From positions 186,001 through 250,000 of the forward strand of contig NC_084711.1 in assembly GCF_033807575.1 (NCBI RefSeq): a stretch of 64,000 nucleotides of DNA. The letters are read 5' to 3'. Positions within the stretch are counted from its first letter, which is position 1. Each line of letters opens with the position of its first letter. Below, piece by piece: positions 36,023-48,339 of the stretch. Below the pieces are notes generated by a model. The model worked only from the letters and a program-made list of their open reading frames with translations, was not told the DNA's origin and did not search any database. The translations under genes and the position numbers were made by a program. This DNA is from Cydia pomonella. Its lineage: Eukaryota > Arthropoda > Insecta > Lepidoptera > Tortricidae.

Positions 36023-36853
36023 ATATATATGTTTAAATATATTTTAGTCTGTATTTTTATTTCATGGACTTTTTGGTATCTATTTTAAATTTTGGTATTC
36101 GAAACAACATGAACAAGTTTAACGTGGCTGATAAGTGAATGCTTATACAGAACATTGTACAACGAGGGCATAAAGCGATCTATTTCTATCCGAGACAATA
36201 TAGTTGAGGGTAAAAATGGACATTGTTGATGTTCCTTTCTTTTAAAATACTATGTTACGTAAGAAGAATTATTATTTTTTGTCCTTTGTTTCGATTGGCA
36301 TCATAAACATAGGGATGATTTTTTTCCAAATTTAAGTCGGTTCTATTCCCAGACGAAGCAAGTAATTCTTAGGCAATCTTTAAATGCAGAATTACTGACT
36401 TTTATGATGATGAAAATAACAAAGTCTTCTTTCAGCAAAATATCCTATCTACGATATTTAAGGAACTTTCCCTTGATGTCCCATAGTCTTGGGAAGTTGG
36501 GAAGCCCTGTATACTCTGCTTTTCACTTAGATTGCGAGGAAAATTTACAAAAAAATCCAATATTTTATATTACTTTACCGTATTCGTTCAAGACTAAAGA
36601 AAATCGTACTCGGGCCGGTCGGAGGCGCGGGGCGCGGTGGTCGGGGGCGCCCGGTAGGGCTGGTAGTTTGTATGGCAGATTTTGAACTCTATTGCTAATA
36701 AAACAGCAATTTTAGCACAATCAGCAATTTTATGTCGCTTACACGCGACTTAAATGTGACTTTTACGAGCATGAGAAGTGAAAAGTATATTATGTCACAT
36801 CATTGCACATAAACAAGTTTGCACAAAAAGATAAAACACAGTAAACAATATTA
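36023..36853. other. Unassigned DNA with a GC-rich patch
   Basis: At about 36605-36680 a GC-rich patch (GGTCGGAGGCGCGGGGCGCG) ends in GTTTGTATGGCAGATTTTG. Similar GC-rich sequence ending TTTGTATGG is next to the foldback at 24645. Probably repeat material. No gene. Confidence 0.4.
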
Positions 36854-37089
36854 TAGGGACCGTGCGCGTTGGACTGCCGTCTTGTGACCTGAACAGGAAT
36901 CATAAGCATTGTACATTGAGACTTCACGCCAAAGGAAGTGCTGCCATCTGCCGTTCTCGTACGTTTTCTTGTTCATAGTAGGTTCTGCCATCTTGTGGGC
37001 TATATTGGAAGCTTAAACATCACATTTATACCTCGTGCAAAAATCTGACGTCTCCTGTGCTGCCCCCTACAGTTTATGCACGCTCCCTA
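36854..37089. mobile_element. MITE with TAGGGACCGTGC-type ends
   Basis: The left end TATAGGGACCGTGC is inverted at the right (GCACGCTCCCTATA, one mismatch). Internal sequence (CTGCCATCT, TGCTGCCCCCTACAG) is non-coding. TA-like flanks are possible but ambiguous, because the ends themselves contain TATA. Confidence 0.6.
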
Positions 37090-37091
37090 TA

Positions 37092-40000
37092 TGCACAAAG
37101 GAGAACTTATCCCTAAAAGGGATCTCTTACAGCTAACTTTATCATTGTCACATGCCAACGATGGCCTGCCAGATACGAACATTTTGAAAAAAAATCTTTC
37201 TATTTGAATAACTAAGTTTAAGTTCTGTTATATTAATTTGCTGAAAACGATATTAAGAAAACCTGTTATAATAAACTCTTGGCATTAAACGTCATTAGAA
37301 TCACAAAATCATAAATCAAAAAAAAACAACATGATAAATCAAATCGTGCATCGGCCTTTTCACGGTCAGAGATATTTAGGTAACATTTACGAATCGAATC
37401 ATTTATTTTCATCGAACAACGACGTTTGGTATTACATAATTAGAATTCATATTGTAAATATAAAGTTATTCTAGGACATTATTATCCAAGGAAGTTTTAT
37501 GAATAAGGTTACATATATTTTATATCAAAGTATGATAGCCACACTACACAGCCCTGTAAGCGCCTTTGTGATCAGTTATTCTGTACAAAATAGCTTCCTA
37601 GCAGATTCTAGTAGATAAAGTAGACTGACAGCTCCCATACAACGCCATGAGAATCGTCAATGTTGTGTTGTAGATGACATTATTTTTAAGCCATTTAGAA
37701 AAGGTTTAGGTTGCTTAAAACTAGATGGCGCCATTACGAGTTAATAAGAATATGGGTGCCTAAATAGTTTGGGGTATGGCTAAGTACTATAGATACATCT
37801 AAGGAAACGGAATAGCTTAGTTTTTTTTTACTTACAAAGTGATAAATAGCGTTGTTGTAACACGGACATTATATTTATATCCACCAAATAATTGAAAACT
37901 ATGACATACTCGTATCAATAACTTTTCAAAAAGCGATCGTCCGAGATAGTACTTGCGTTTAGTAGCAAATGTATAAACTTATAATACTACACTAATCAAT
38001 ATGTAAAGTGTACTCGCTCTTAGGGGCCTTATCAGATAAAAACAAATCATTGATTATCCCCAAAATGGAGTTAATTAGAATACCGGTTTCTTTGAGAAAA
38101 GTTACTTAATTTATTTAAGCTCAGGAATACACCCTTCAAATTAACGGACTTAAAAAAACATCATGTAATACTAAAAAACATGGGTACGAGGAATGTGATG
38201 TATACATGTGATGTTATGAAGGTTGTTTGTCTTGAATATTTACTAATCTCTGCTCCTAGCAAGTTATCTACATAACTGATCCCCCAACTTAGCACTCCGA
38301 TAGATTAAAGATTAGCGAGCAGCTGTCTGTCTGTCCGACCTGTCACCCATACCCCCGTCACAGCAACCATCATCACTAGAACGGGTCCCCGTCACTCTTC
38401 ATTAACGTCTTATTTTATATATAGCACATTAAATAAAATAAGTAATGAAAAAAAAAAAAAATTTTAGGTACAAGCAAGCTAAGTATCGCTGACTGTGCTT
38501 TTCTTTCCACAGGCAACTACACATCGACGCGATTCTAACAACCCCAAACACAATTAGTTTGCGTTGTTTTATCACAGAGTTCCCATGCTCCCCTCCAGTC
38601 TCCATCATCAGATCAGCTCCATGTCATCATAATATTGCATTGTCATACGATTTACATGTAAATGCAAAATTTCAGTTCAAATGGAAGTCGGGAAGTGGGT
38701 TAAATTTAGCATCTAAGATTTAACCCACACTAACATACTTACAGGGCAAGTTAAATACAAGCTTGTAAAAGGCTTGTGTTTTTGGCACTAGATATATATA
38801 AAAGACAAATATTTACCTAAAAAAATCATAACTGTGATACTCGCTAACAAATGCCCTTATATTAGTCTCTATGGAATGAAGATTGTAAGAAAATAAATTA
38901 CCGCTGAAAGGTGTTATTTAGACTTCATTTAAACGCTTTAATTCTTACTTTCTAGAACCTGTGTAAATATGCAAATAATATTGGAATTTAACAGGAAATT
39001 AACTGAGAATTTTTATACGTGTATACAAATGACACATATTATGCTAATTAGTAATTAGCGTGTAATATATGTATTACAGACTTGCGCCTGGCTGCAAACT
39101 TAAAGGCAACAGACGGTTGTGTACGGGTATGTAACTAAAGATAGAATATATGTGAGTCAATACGTGCAATGTGAAAAAATATCAGCATCTCGACCTATTA
39201 AATAATTTTGCTATACTTAAATTAAAATACGGATGAGTTGTTATTCAAGGTTTAATAACAAAATAGCTCCTAGTTGTCTATTTTAAAAGTTCGGCTGTTT
39301 TTAACTCCGACCGTTATCAGTTTAAAACCAAAATACCCCGACGTATCCGGCGGCATCCCTCCTAAAGTGAACTGGCGTAATTAACTGAACTCACGAAGTA
39401 TCGCAAATTTCCTACTGTGTATGCATTTATACATGTACATCGGAAACCTTCAAGGGCTTTTAACGATTCCGCCTTTTTCCCTTTTTCGCGAGATATTTAT
39501 CGAACATCGATTAGCTATTAGTATGGGTTAGACTAATCAAGAAGTAACTCAATTCCGAAAAAAGCTCTTATACAATAATGCTCTAAGGACTGCTGTTTCT
39601 GAGGATGATGCCCATAATGTGACGAATTGATGTGACCCTGACATACATCTTTCGCTTCACTTGCTGAATTACATTATTCGAGCATGACTGTCGATTGAGT
39701 AGCACTTGAAATAGCTGTCGTTATTTACATATGTTTACAACTTTTGGGGTAAATAAAATGATGAAATAGATTTTCCTTTTCCAGTATAAAAAAATAATAT
39801 GACACGAAACTCTATTAATTAGTCAATAAGAATGACATATGAGGTTTTATTAATATCTTTTGTTATTGTTTTTAATTTCTTTATGTAATTTATTGACATT
39901 TTTATTTATAGTTATGTGCACTTCAATACTTTATTGACATGTTAATCTAAATTTATCATCATTATGTAATTAATTATTATAATGTAACTGACAGTGTATG

Positions 40001-40748
40001 ATTAATACCAATAAAATTCTATGTATCTATCTATCCCTAGAAAGTGATATCTATTATAAATAATCTTTTGGATTGCAGTAGAATTTTATAATGTTAAACT
40101 TTAATCATCTCTAGAGAAGTGGAGCATTGAAATTTTGTACGTTTTTACCTAAAGTTTGTCATTTTTGGAAATGCAGTAATGTTAGATGGTTAAGAGAAAC
40201 ACGGGCAAAGAGAATCACATGTAGGTCATCCTCATACTGTTTCTCTTGTCCCGAGAAAAATAAACGAATATGTTTCACTTACCCCATATAACAATAAGTA
40301 GTTACATTCTTGGTCTCATTGCTTGGAGTAGAGTGCGTTGTGCGCTACTGGAGCGTGAGGTTGATAATGCTAAGGAACAAAGAGCATTCTGCGAGTGCAG
40401 CGTGCATCGGTGCATGAGTGCAGCGCGCTGCACGGACGCATTGCGGTTGTTGCCACGCCTGCATGCGGCTCATTCGAACAAGATTGCTATTTTTCTGCCA
40501 GGGAGAGAAGTAGGAAATTGTGTAAGAGTTTTGAACCCGAACGGTGCCCATGAAACTATTAGTTAGCTTCCGCTCTTCGTGGCTCTGTCAGTTAGAGGCC
40601 TGTCCTTTAGAATTGTAATGACATTTGAATTTTCTGTTAGTTTGTATTTATTTTTGCTGCAACCCTTAATATTGCGTAGTCCTACACGCTCCTGGTCAGT
40701 TTTATTTTAATCTTTAGATGTTTAAGTTTTATAACAATAATTAAATAA
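37092..40748. other. Unassigned AT-rich DNA
   Basis: No named gene. About 39840-40020 ends CCAATAAAATTCTATG and looks like a LINE 3' region. A 98-residue frame at 40270-40566, cysteine- and arginine-rich, has no recognisable domain and is overlapped by an equal frame on the other strand. Confidence 0.4.
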
Positions 40749-40750
40749 TA

Positions 40751-41373
40751 ACCGGCCAGGAGCATGTCGGGCCACGCTCAGTGTAGGGTTCCGTAGTTAC
40801 TCTTCCGTCACAATAAGCTAAACTGGAGCTTAAAGTATAGTAAATTGTTAACCAAGGGATGAAACGGTACCTTTCACCCGAGTTAAACAAATAGGCAAAT
40901 TTTGCATAATCAGTACCTAATTAAAGTAAGTCTTTTTACTATGAAGGGAAAACTTTTTGCGATAATCCAAAAACAGCTAAACTGATCATGTCTGCTATAG
41001 TTTTCATTTAATGTCTTTCTTAAGCTCTACTTCCACGATTTTTTTCATATTTTTTGGGCCTATGGTTCAAAAGTTAGAGGGGGGGGGGGACACATTTTTT
41101 TTCTCTTTCGGAGCGATTATCTCCGAATATATTCACTTTATCAAAAAATGTTTGTTGAAGACCCCTATTTGTTTTGAAAGACCTTTCCAAAGATACCCCA
41201 CACTCTAGGGTTGAAGCGAAAAAAAAATTCACCCCCACTTTACGTGTAGGGGAGGTACCCTAAAAAAAATTAAATTTTTAGATTTTATTGTACGACTTTG
41301 TCGGCTTTATTGATTTACATATCCATGCCAAATTTCAGCTTTCTAGCACTAACGACCACGGAGCAAAGCCTCG

Positions 41374-41440
<67 letters not shown>

Positions 41441-41498
41441 GGACATGGCGAAACTATAAGGGTTCCGTTTTATGCCATTTGGCTACGGAACCCTAAAA
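40751..41498 (+). repeat. Family D repeat, tandem copy 1
   Basis: It begins ACCGGCCAGGAGCATGTCGG and ends GGCTACGGAACCCTAAAA, and is joined directly to copy 2 with no spacer. It contains a nine-G run near 41081 and a (GACA)n tract at 41374-41440. Frames over it (DRQTDRQ runs) reflect the microsatellite. No transposase or RT is seen, so the class is unknown. Confidence 0.9.
41374..41440. repeat. (GACA)n microsatellite
   Basis: About 16 tandem GACA units inside the first family D copy. Confidence 0.95.
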
Positions 41499-42116
41499 AC
41501 CGGCCAAGAGCATGTCGGGCCACGCTCAGTGTAGGGTTCCGTAGTTACTCTTCCGTCACAATAAGCTAAACTGGAGCTTAAAGTATAGTAAATTGTTAAC
41601 CAAGGGATGAAACGGTACCTTTCACCCGAGTTAAAAAAATAGGCAAATTTGCATAATCAGTACCTAATTAAAGTAAGTCTTTTTACTATGAAGGGAAAAC
41701 TTTTTGCGATAACTCAAAAACAGCTAAACTGATCATGTCCGCTATAGTTTTCATTTAATGTCTTTATTAAGCTCTACTTCCACGATTTTTTTCATATTTT
41801 TTGGACCTATGGTTCAAAAGTTAGAGGGGGGGGACACATTTTTTTTTCTTTCGGAGCGATTATCTCCAAATATATTCACTTTATCAAAAAATGTTTCTTG
41901 AAAATCCCTATTAGTTTTGAAAGACCTTTCCAACGATACCCCACATTCTAGGGTTGAAGCGAAAAAAAAATTCACCCCCACTTAACGTGTAGGGGAGGTA
42001 CCCTAAAAAAAATTAAATTTTTAGATTTTATTGTACGACTTTGTCGGCTTTATTGATTTATATATCCATGCCAAATTTCAGCTTTATAGCACTAACGACC
42101 ACGGAGCAAAGCCTCG

Positions 42117-42167
<51 letters not shown>

Positions 42168-42226
42168 GGACACGGCGAAACTATAAGGGTTCCGTTTTAT
42201 GCCATTTGGCTACGGAACCCTAAAAA
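41499..42226 (+). repeat. Family D repeat, tandem copy 2
   Basis: By eye it differs from copy 1 at roughly 20 positions plus small indels over about 730 bases. The G run has seven Gs, and the GACA tract is shorter and contains a GACAAACA variant. Same orientation and same ends as copy 1. Confidence 0.9.
42116..42168. repeat. (GACA)n microsatellite
   Basis: About 13 GACA units with one variant, inside copy 2. Confidence 0.95.
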
Positions 42227-43529
42227 GGATTAATAATATTAGAAATAATACGCAAGATAAGATACTGTCTTTGTAAGTCACTATCTGGCAGCGATTATTC
42301 ACATTTAATATCATGTTTTATTAGTATGTACCTACTTGCAATTCAAGATAATTTCGTCCACGTTCCGAAAACAAATTAAATGTTACGAGTATTTTAGATT
42401 CCACGAACATTGAAGTCAGTCAGCTGAGACACTTTTTGACCTCTGCATACCAAAGGAGTAGAGTCAGTAAGTAGATTGATAACATTGCACAGTACTTCCA
42501 TTTAGCTACACTAAATTCTTTCTACAATTGGCTTTCATTGAGTAACTGGATTGCTCTCTGAAAGTGTAGGTAATGAAATTCAGTCAATAGAAAAGTTCAA
42601 TCGGGTGCACAATATGGTTCTAATATGCACTACGATATGAATTAAGTAATTATAGACGTATACTTAAAAACACACTAAAGCAACATTCAGAATATATTAA
42701 GAATTAGATATTTTAAAAGGAATTCATCCAATATTAACATTTCAATGGTCTCAATTTCATTTTTTTTTATCAGTCTGCTACAAAATATTTCAATTATCAA
42801 TTTTAAATAGTTTGATTCTGAATACTATATTTAATGAGTGCAAATACATGTATTTTAGCTGTATTGCTTTCAGAAGCTACTGAATTGTTCTCTCAAAACA
42901 TACTCAGGCAATGAAACTTAGTCAAAGTAAAAGGTCAATTTATAGCTCGGCATATTTCAAAAACGACGTAAGTGTGCCCGGATCCTATAATCTGCCGCGA
43001 CCTTCTAATTGACTGCTTTCTTGTTTACCCGTGAATGTTCAGCTCAGCCAATACATAACATCCGGAACTTGGAATAATTTTATAGCTGCTAAATGTTATC
43101 ATAACATAATACGCTATTAACTTTGTTGCTATGTTGAAATGTTAAGTATACGAAATAGAACAACATTATTTCGTTTTTATTAAACTCTCTTAAATGGCAG
43201 TACCTAAATAAAAAAGTACGTTTCGGGTCGGTCTTACTACGGTCGTTATTTTAAAAAGAATATTCGACGTCTATTCAAAGAGCATATCACCAGCAGACAG
43301 TAGGTACATTTTGCAATTTGAAATGCATTAAGTAGAAAGTAATGATGAAGTCTGAGATACGCCGGCGTAGTCGGAATCAGAAGTCATCACATTATAATGA
43401 CACCAATTGTGTGGTGATGATGTTTTAGATTTCATGAATTAATACGGCAACACGACATTACAGTGAAACGAACCTCTTATTTGGATGTAAATAGATGTTA
43501 TATACTAAGGCAAAGTGAACCAACCGGAC
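42227..43529. other. Unassigned AT-rich DNA
   Basis: No frame over 60 residues and no named repeat. Confidence 0.45.
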
Positions 43530-43613
43530 GGAGGCCGAGGCCGGTATCGAACCGGCGTCTACGTCTTCAGTTTACGCGGCTAACTTCCTGACCACTTGAT
43601 CACCCGGTCACCT
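43530..43613 (-). mobile_element. tRNA-like SINE head or tRNA pseudogene
   Basis: On the minus strand a B box GGTTCGATACC (43543-43553) follows an A-box-like GTGATCAAGTGGTC at the expected distance. The acceptor stem is not convincing and no body was recognised. It is more likely a SINE head than a working tRNA. Confidence 0.6.
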
Positions 43614-43697
43614 ACCCCTACCTACCTTATTTGGATTTATAAAAACCTTAGTTAAACGAGCTTAAATGTGTACTGATTCATCAAATTCATCATCCAA

Positions 43698-43820
43698 TTG
43701 AGGGGGGATTTAAATCTTCTCGGGTCAGAGGTGTAGGGTTAGAGCCCGTGTAGCTTTATTTGACGTTCATAGGCGCATTGTAATATGTCAACTTGAATAA
43801 TAAACTATCTTTATCTTTAA
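43698..43820 (+). mobile_element. LINE 3'-UTR fragment, second family
   Basis: It matches the inverted fragment at 32070-32165 (ATTTAAATCTTCTCGGGTC, GGTTAGAGCC, GCGCATTGTAATATG) and extends to the terminus TAATAAACTATCTTTATC. Confidence 0.75.
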
Positions 43821-44169
43821 AAATCGTGCAGATTTTTCGATACCATCTCAATTACAGCCAGAAAAAATCTCGTGTTCCAATAATTACAAGCACCAAATAA
43901 CCGCGGAAGGACACCCGTACGTTGAAGTACAACAATGAGACAGGACTCATAATAAAGAGTAATTGGAGTTTAATTGGACCCCGCAACCTTAACGAGCTGA
44001 CGTCAAGTCAATATTTAAACCATTACTGCTGCTCATTAGCTAATTGTTCAAACAGCTATTAAATTTTAATAAACCGCATTTTTAGTAAATATTTCACAAA
44101 AGTAATATAAGTTAAATAAGTTTTAAACTTACGCACAGTTACGAACTTTAATTGTTAAGCCATTTAGGG

Positions 44170-44683
44170 TAGAGATGCAATGAATATCCGGCCTATTCGG
44201 CCACAATTTCACTATTCGGCCGAATACCGAATACTGGCATAGTATTCGGCCGGATACCGAATAGTACGTTAACACGTATAGATAACGATAAACGAGGGGT
44301 AAATAAAAGTTAGAAACTACAAGTAATAAATTATTAAGATCTGTATAATCTTTTAGACTACCATTATGTTCATAGATTAGTACAAAAAAAAATAGAAAAA
44401 TAAGACAAAATAAAATATTTTACACACACGACGAAAACTACCGCACCGCAATGTCCGCAATTAAATACGCACTGCGTGCAGAATAAGCGCAATTTCTATC
44501 AAAGACTGCCTATAGTGAGAAACAAGTTGCAATTTACCCAGCGCACGCACGCGCGCGTTCGAATTTACTTCATTTTAGGTAAAACTTCTAGCCGAATATT
44601 CGGCGGCCGCATACTTGGCTATTCGGCCGATGTCTCCACCGGATATGAAGTATTCGGCCAAGCCACTATTCGTTGCATCTCTA
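44170..44683. mobile_element. hAT-like MITE, 514 bp
   Basis: Terminal inverted repeats TAGAGATGCAATGAATA and (inverted) TAGAGATGCAACGAATA match at 16 of 17 positions. ATTTAGGG is duplicated at 44162-44169 and 44684-44691, the 8-bp duplication expected of hAT transposons. About six copies of ATTCGGCC/GGCCGAAT cluster near the two ends, like subterminal transposase-binding repeats. The frame at 44476-44700 runs through the right end and is not a gene. Confidence 0.9.
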
Positions 44684-45300
44684 ATTTAGGGTTATACTGA
44701 CATTGAACATTTCACATTGTGGTAGGAAACAACTAAACGTAGACCTCGAGAAACCATATGGCTCCGCCATTTTGAAGAATTTCCAAAAACTAATCTGATA
44801 AAAAAATTTAATTGACAATAGTTCATTTTTATAACACCTGAAATTTTACATATGATTTCGAAGAATATTGCTTCCTGATCACTGCAATATATTTATATAA
44901 GTAATATCGCTTATAACAAGATATACAAAAAAATAAAAATAAAGTTGCAATTTTACCAATTCTACGGCACGATAGGTGAAATGCCATTGCCATTCACCAC
45001 AAGAAAAAAATAGCTATCACAATATTGGATTTAACATTGTCAATTAAATACGACGTATTGATTGAAATTCGACCTGCAGATGAGAACATACGAACTCATT
45101 TTTGGGGATCTGCCTGAAATGGAGACCTTCGCTTAAGCTCGGTTAATTAGCTTAAACCCTGAATGCTTCATCAATTATAAAGATGAAGAAACTACTAAAA
45201 ACAAAGTGAGTGGGTAGTAAGATGGGATTTGATGGATAAAATGAAAGGGAAGTAATCAAATGATACCCAATATTTTATTGTTTTAAAAATCAACTGATTC

Positions 45301-45527
45301 GACGACCGGTTTGGCCTAGTGGGTAGTGACCCTGCCTACGAAGCTGATGGTCCCGGGTTCAAATCCTGGTAAGGGCATTTATTCGTGTGATGAGCATGGA
45401 TATTTGTTCCTGAGTCATGGGTGTTTTCTATGTATTTAAGTATTTATACATATTTATATATTATATATATATATCGTTGTCTAAGTACCCTCAATACAAG
45501 CCTTATTGAGCTTACTGTGGGACTATA
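45301..45527 (+). mobile_element. tRNA-derived SINE, family B
   Basis: A box TGGCCTAGTGGG (45312-45323), B box GGTTCAAATCC (45356-45366). The body is colinear with the 35755-36022 copy up to CTTACTGTGGGACT. The AAAT tail is replaced by TATG repeats. Confidence 0.9.
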
Positions 45528-45550
45528 ATGTATGTATATATATGTATATA

Positions 45551-45860
45551 TAACTGATCAGCAAAGGGTAGGTTGGTTAGACATTTGCTGAACAACAGAT
45601 TTTCAATTACCAATTTTAGTGGATCAGTTAAATTGTAATCCAAATTAAAATAATTGGCGCCTGTGGATGATCAGTGGTGATTGTTTAACATTTGATTAAT
45701 GGCGGATCGCTCAAATAATTAATTTACCAACCAAATCAATTTAGCGCTGCTCAGTATGACATTTATTGCGAACTGGTTTAGAAATACTTGCTAACCTAAA
45801 TTTGCTAACCAAGTATCCATTTTAGCTGACCAAATATATATTTTTGTTCATAAAAATAGG
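45551..45860. repeat. Irregular short-motif region
   Basis: Words such as CTGATCAGC, GGTTGGTTAG, GATCAGT, GCTAACC, CTAACCAA and GCTGACCAAA recur at uneven spacing in both orientations. A similar style is seen at 21490-21615. Probably a diverged repeat family, class unknown. Confidence 0.35.
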
Positions 45861-46782
45861 AATATTTTGGAGATCGATTAAATGACACCCTTTTACAAGG
45901 TGCAGTGAAGAGCGATCTATGTGAGCAAACTTTTTGATAAAATCTTATGTTAAATTTCACATAAGATTTAATGTAAGTATCCTTGTTTGATAAAACGAGT
46001 CCTTTGCGTTATCTTCTTGGGGCTCAGATGATAAATACAGGGATAAGTTCGCCTTTGTTGTATTTAATTTACTCTGTAACTGTGTTTTTCGTGTTTTTAT
46101 TTCTATGTACAATAAAGTATATACGTACGTAAAGTAAATCGTACATCGTGCATCGCCAACGCCAAGGGAAAATAAAAATATATATATCGGTATGACAGAA
46201 GCTACCAATGGCAGTTTGACAAAACTGCAAATGTATCGAATGTTACAGCCTACATAAATTGCTAAAAATTGCTGATAAAAAATTAAAAAGGCTTTAATAA
46301 TCAAATCTGACCTCTCACTGATCTGACGTCATTAGGGATCTGACGCGCGGTGCATGGACAAACATATGCTTTGCGTCAATACTGGTCACACTTGCTGGTA
46401 CAATGTCAACACTGGCTGTTTATAATACATGCATGCGTCATATCTATGCTAAGCATAGGCGAACTTTGTGCCAGTTTGCCTAACTAACTAAAATTAGTCT
46501 AGGATAAGTTATATGTCGTGCCAGCAACACTTGGAATTTACATAAACGCTTGCACTTGCATCGCTTTATTCATACGCAAACAAAAGTCTCATAGTATACA
46601 AGGCGATACGGCGATAACAAACAAATCACGAAAATAATTAAATTAAATTAAATTAAATATACATTTATTTCAGAATTATTTCCATATTATATTATATTAT
46701 ATTAGTAACTTATTACCTAATATACTAAACCTATATTAATAACTATTTTATTTTATAATGTAGTACACTAGCTCGATTATTA
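45861..46782. other. Unassigned DNA with two pentanucleotide microsatellites
   Basis: (AATTA)n at 46636-46658 and (TATTA)n at 46684-46704. The 115-residue frame at 45957-46304 on the minus strand is hydrophobic and AT-driven, with no domain. Confidence 0.5.
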
Positions 46783-46955
46783 TGGACATGTAGGCTGCTC
46801 CAGTACTGCCAGAAAGCGCCCTACCCTGTCCGCGACTGTGGCAAGGAGACTGTTGACGCTGCCGCGCACGCGCCGCACCAGCGACGCCACCCGCTTGCGC
46901 ATGATGGCGTGGAAGCCGTCGGTGCGCGATAATTGTACGTTCGAATTAGCCTGAT
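46783..46955 (-). pseudogene. LINE C-terminal fragment
   Basis: The minus strand encodes TDGFHAIMRKRVASLVRRVR, GSVNSLLATVADRV and ends LEQPTCP-stop. RKRVASLVRRVRGS.NSLL is a motif I recall at the C-terminus of lepidopteran non-LTR retrotransposon proteins. The piece is GC-rich against an AT-rich background, fitting a decayed coding insert. A terminal exon of a host gene is the less likely alternative, because no acceptor context was found. Confidence 0.5.
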
Positions 46956-47623
46956 CATATACATACATTTCCTCAATACATCATACATTTCTTCAATAAA
47001 GAATGTACCTAGCTTATGTTGACAAAAAGTATAGAACTGAAAATTCGCCAAGTGGTTGTTTCTTTTGTGGCCCGATTTACAGACAGAACAATTGAAGTTA
47101 TCACTTGATAACTTTTTCCACTTCTGTTTTTATAAACTACTCGCATGCCAAGTTTCCTGTTGTATTCCGGATAGCTATACTTTTAAAATTTGTTTAGAAA
47201 ATAATCCGTACTATATCAGGTGAAACAATTTGCGCGAAGGCGGGCATTTTAAACGAGCTCCTTTACTTTACGTTTCCAACAGATCGGCTCCATTATTCTC
47301 CATCTACGGCAACTGCGAGTAAATAACCGTCCGACGAATCCTGAGACGTATAAATAATACAGAATAGCCGTCTCAGTACCTACACATAAGCATGAGGCTT
47401 TTCTCGTCATTATCGTGGATTACGTTAAATTAGTTCATTCACTTAATGTCCTTTGAGAGGGAACTTGCCCTATACTTAAACTGCAGTAAAAAATATATGA
47501 ATTGTTTTATCTAGCTTGCTAGATGCGAGTTCAATAATGTAATAAAATAAAATGCTAAGCATTACAATCGGAGGATGTACTATTAGTTTCAAAAGTAGTA
47601 GATCAGACTACGCATTAAAATTA

Positions 47624-48106
47624 CTTACTTACTGCTTTGGCGCAGCGACCCGAAGTGGATCTTCGCCTTCGATACCAAAGACCGCCAACGCCATGCTTCT
47701 CTGTCCAATACCGTTTGCGTCCACCGACGGCGCAGAGTTCGCTAAGGTCTTTTTGCACTTCGTCTCTCCAGCGGTACCTAGGGCGCCTAGACCGTCTTCA
47801 GCCATTTGGAACTCCAGAGTACGCCCTCCAGACTGCACGATCCTTACCCATCCGAACTACGTGCCCGAACCCTCGGAGTCTGGCGGCTTTCTTTTCCTCA
47901 ATGATGTTCGGCTCGGACACCAGATCTTCAATCTCCGGGTTCCTGCGGAGTCTCCATCAAAAATGTATCAATAAGGCCAATCCTTATGTACGGATGCGAA
48001 GCTTGGACACTAACACAAAAGGAAGAGCGCGCGCTACTGGTAGCTGAGAGGAAGATCTACCGAAACATCCTAGGACCCACAGAGGATGGAACCTGGAGAC
48101 TCCGCG
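47624..48106 (-). pseudogene. RTE-like LINE with 5' inversion (twin priming)
   Basis: The minus strand of 47624-47958 encodes, with frameshifts, RRNPEIEDLVSEPNIIEEKK, a GHVVRMGKDRAVW segment and a GRCAKAVSK-like end, then a TAAG-repeat tail. The plus strand of 47960-48106 encodes the part normally just upstream: RPILMYGCEAWTLTQKEERA, LLVAERKIYRNILGP and DGTWRLR. The two halves point away from each other and both include GGAGACTCCGC. TTAAAATTA flanks the whole insert (47615-47623 and 48107-48115). A single insertion with an inverted 5' segment explains this. It belongs to the same family as 9840-10107. Confidence 0.88.
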
Positions 48107-48339
48107 TTAAAATTAAGTTAATATTTTTATTCTCTAGGAACTTGACAAAAAGAGAAATATCTTTATATGTAGAACAATAAGATTGTGACAGGTAATTTTA
48201 ACCGCGAACTGAAGAGATTCTTGTTTGAAAAAGTATTCCAGAGTGGCAGACACATCTGAAGCGTTGTTATATGCGTTACTATTGATGCTGACATTACCTG
48301 TTTTGTCTGTGCAGAGAGCTCAAACCAGGCTCGGAAGTC

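Noticed and set aside
40270..40566. 98-codon frame as a cysteine-rich gene
   Set aside because: No signal peptide or regular cysteine spacing, an equal antisense frame, and no splice or promoter support.
41288..42223. Frames with DRQTDRQ runs
   Set aside because: Direct translation of (GACA)n microsatellites in two repeat copies.
40751..42226. CRISPR-like or satellite array
   Set aside because: Only two long copies, with no short repeat-spacer pattern, in an insect-type genome.
43530..43613. Functional tRNA gene
   Set aside because: Good B box, but no convincing acceptor stem, so called SINE head or pseudogene.
46780..47051. Terminal exon of a host gene on the minus strand
   Set aside because: The GC-rich segment is better explained by a LINE C-terminal motif. 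No acceptor with a pyrimidine tract in frame was found.
47552..48047. Plus-strand frames of 136-140 codons
   Set aside because: Antisense shadows of the inverted LINE. The real coding signal is on the minus strand up to about 47958 and on the plus strand after it, in another frame.
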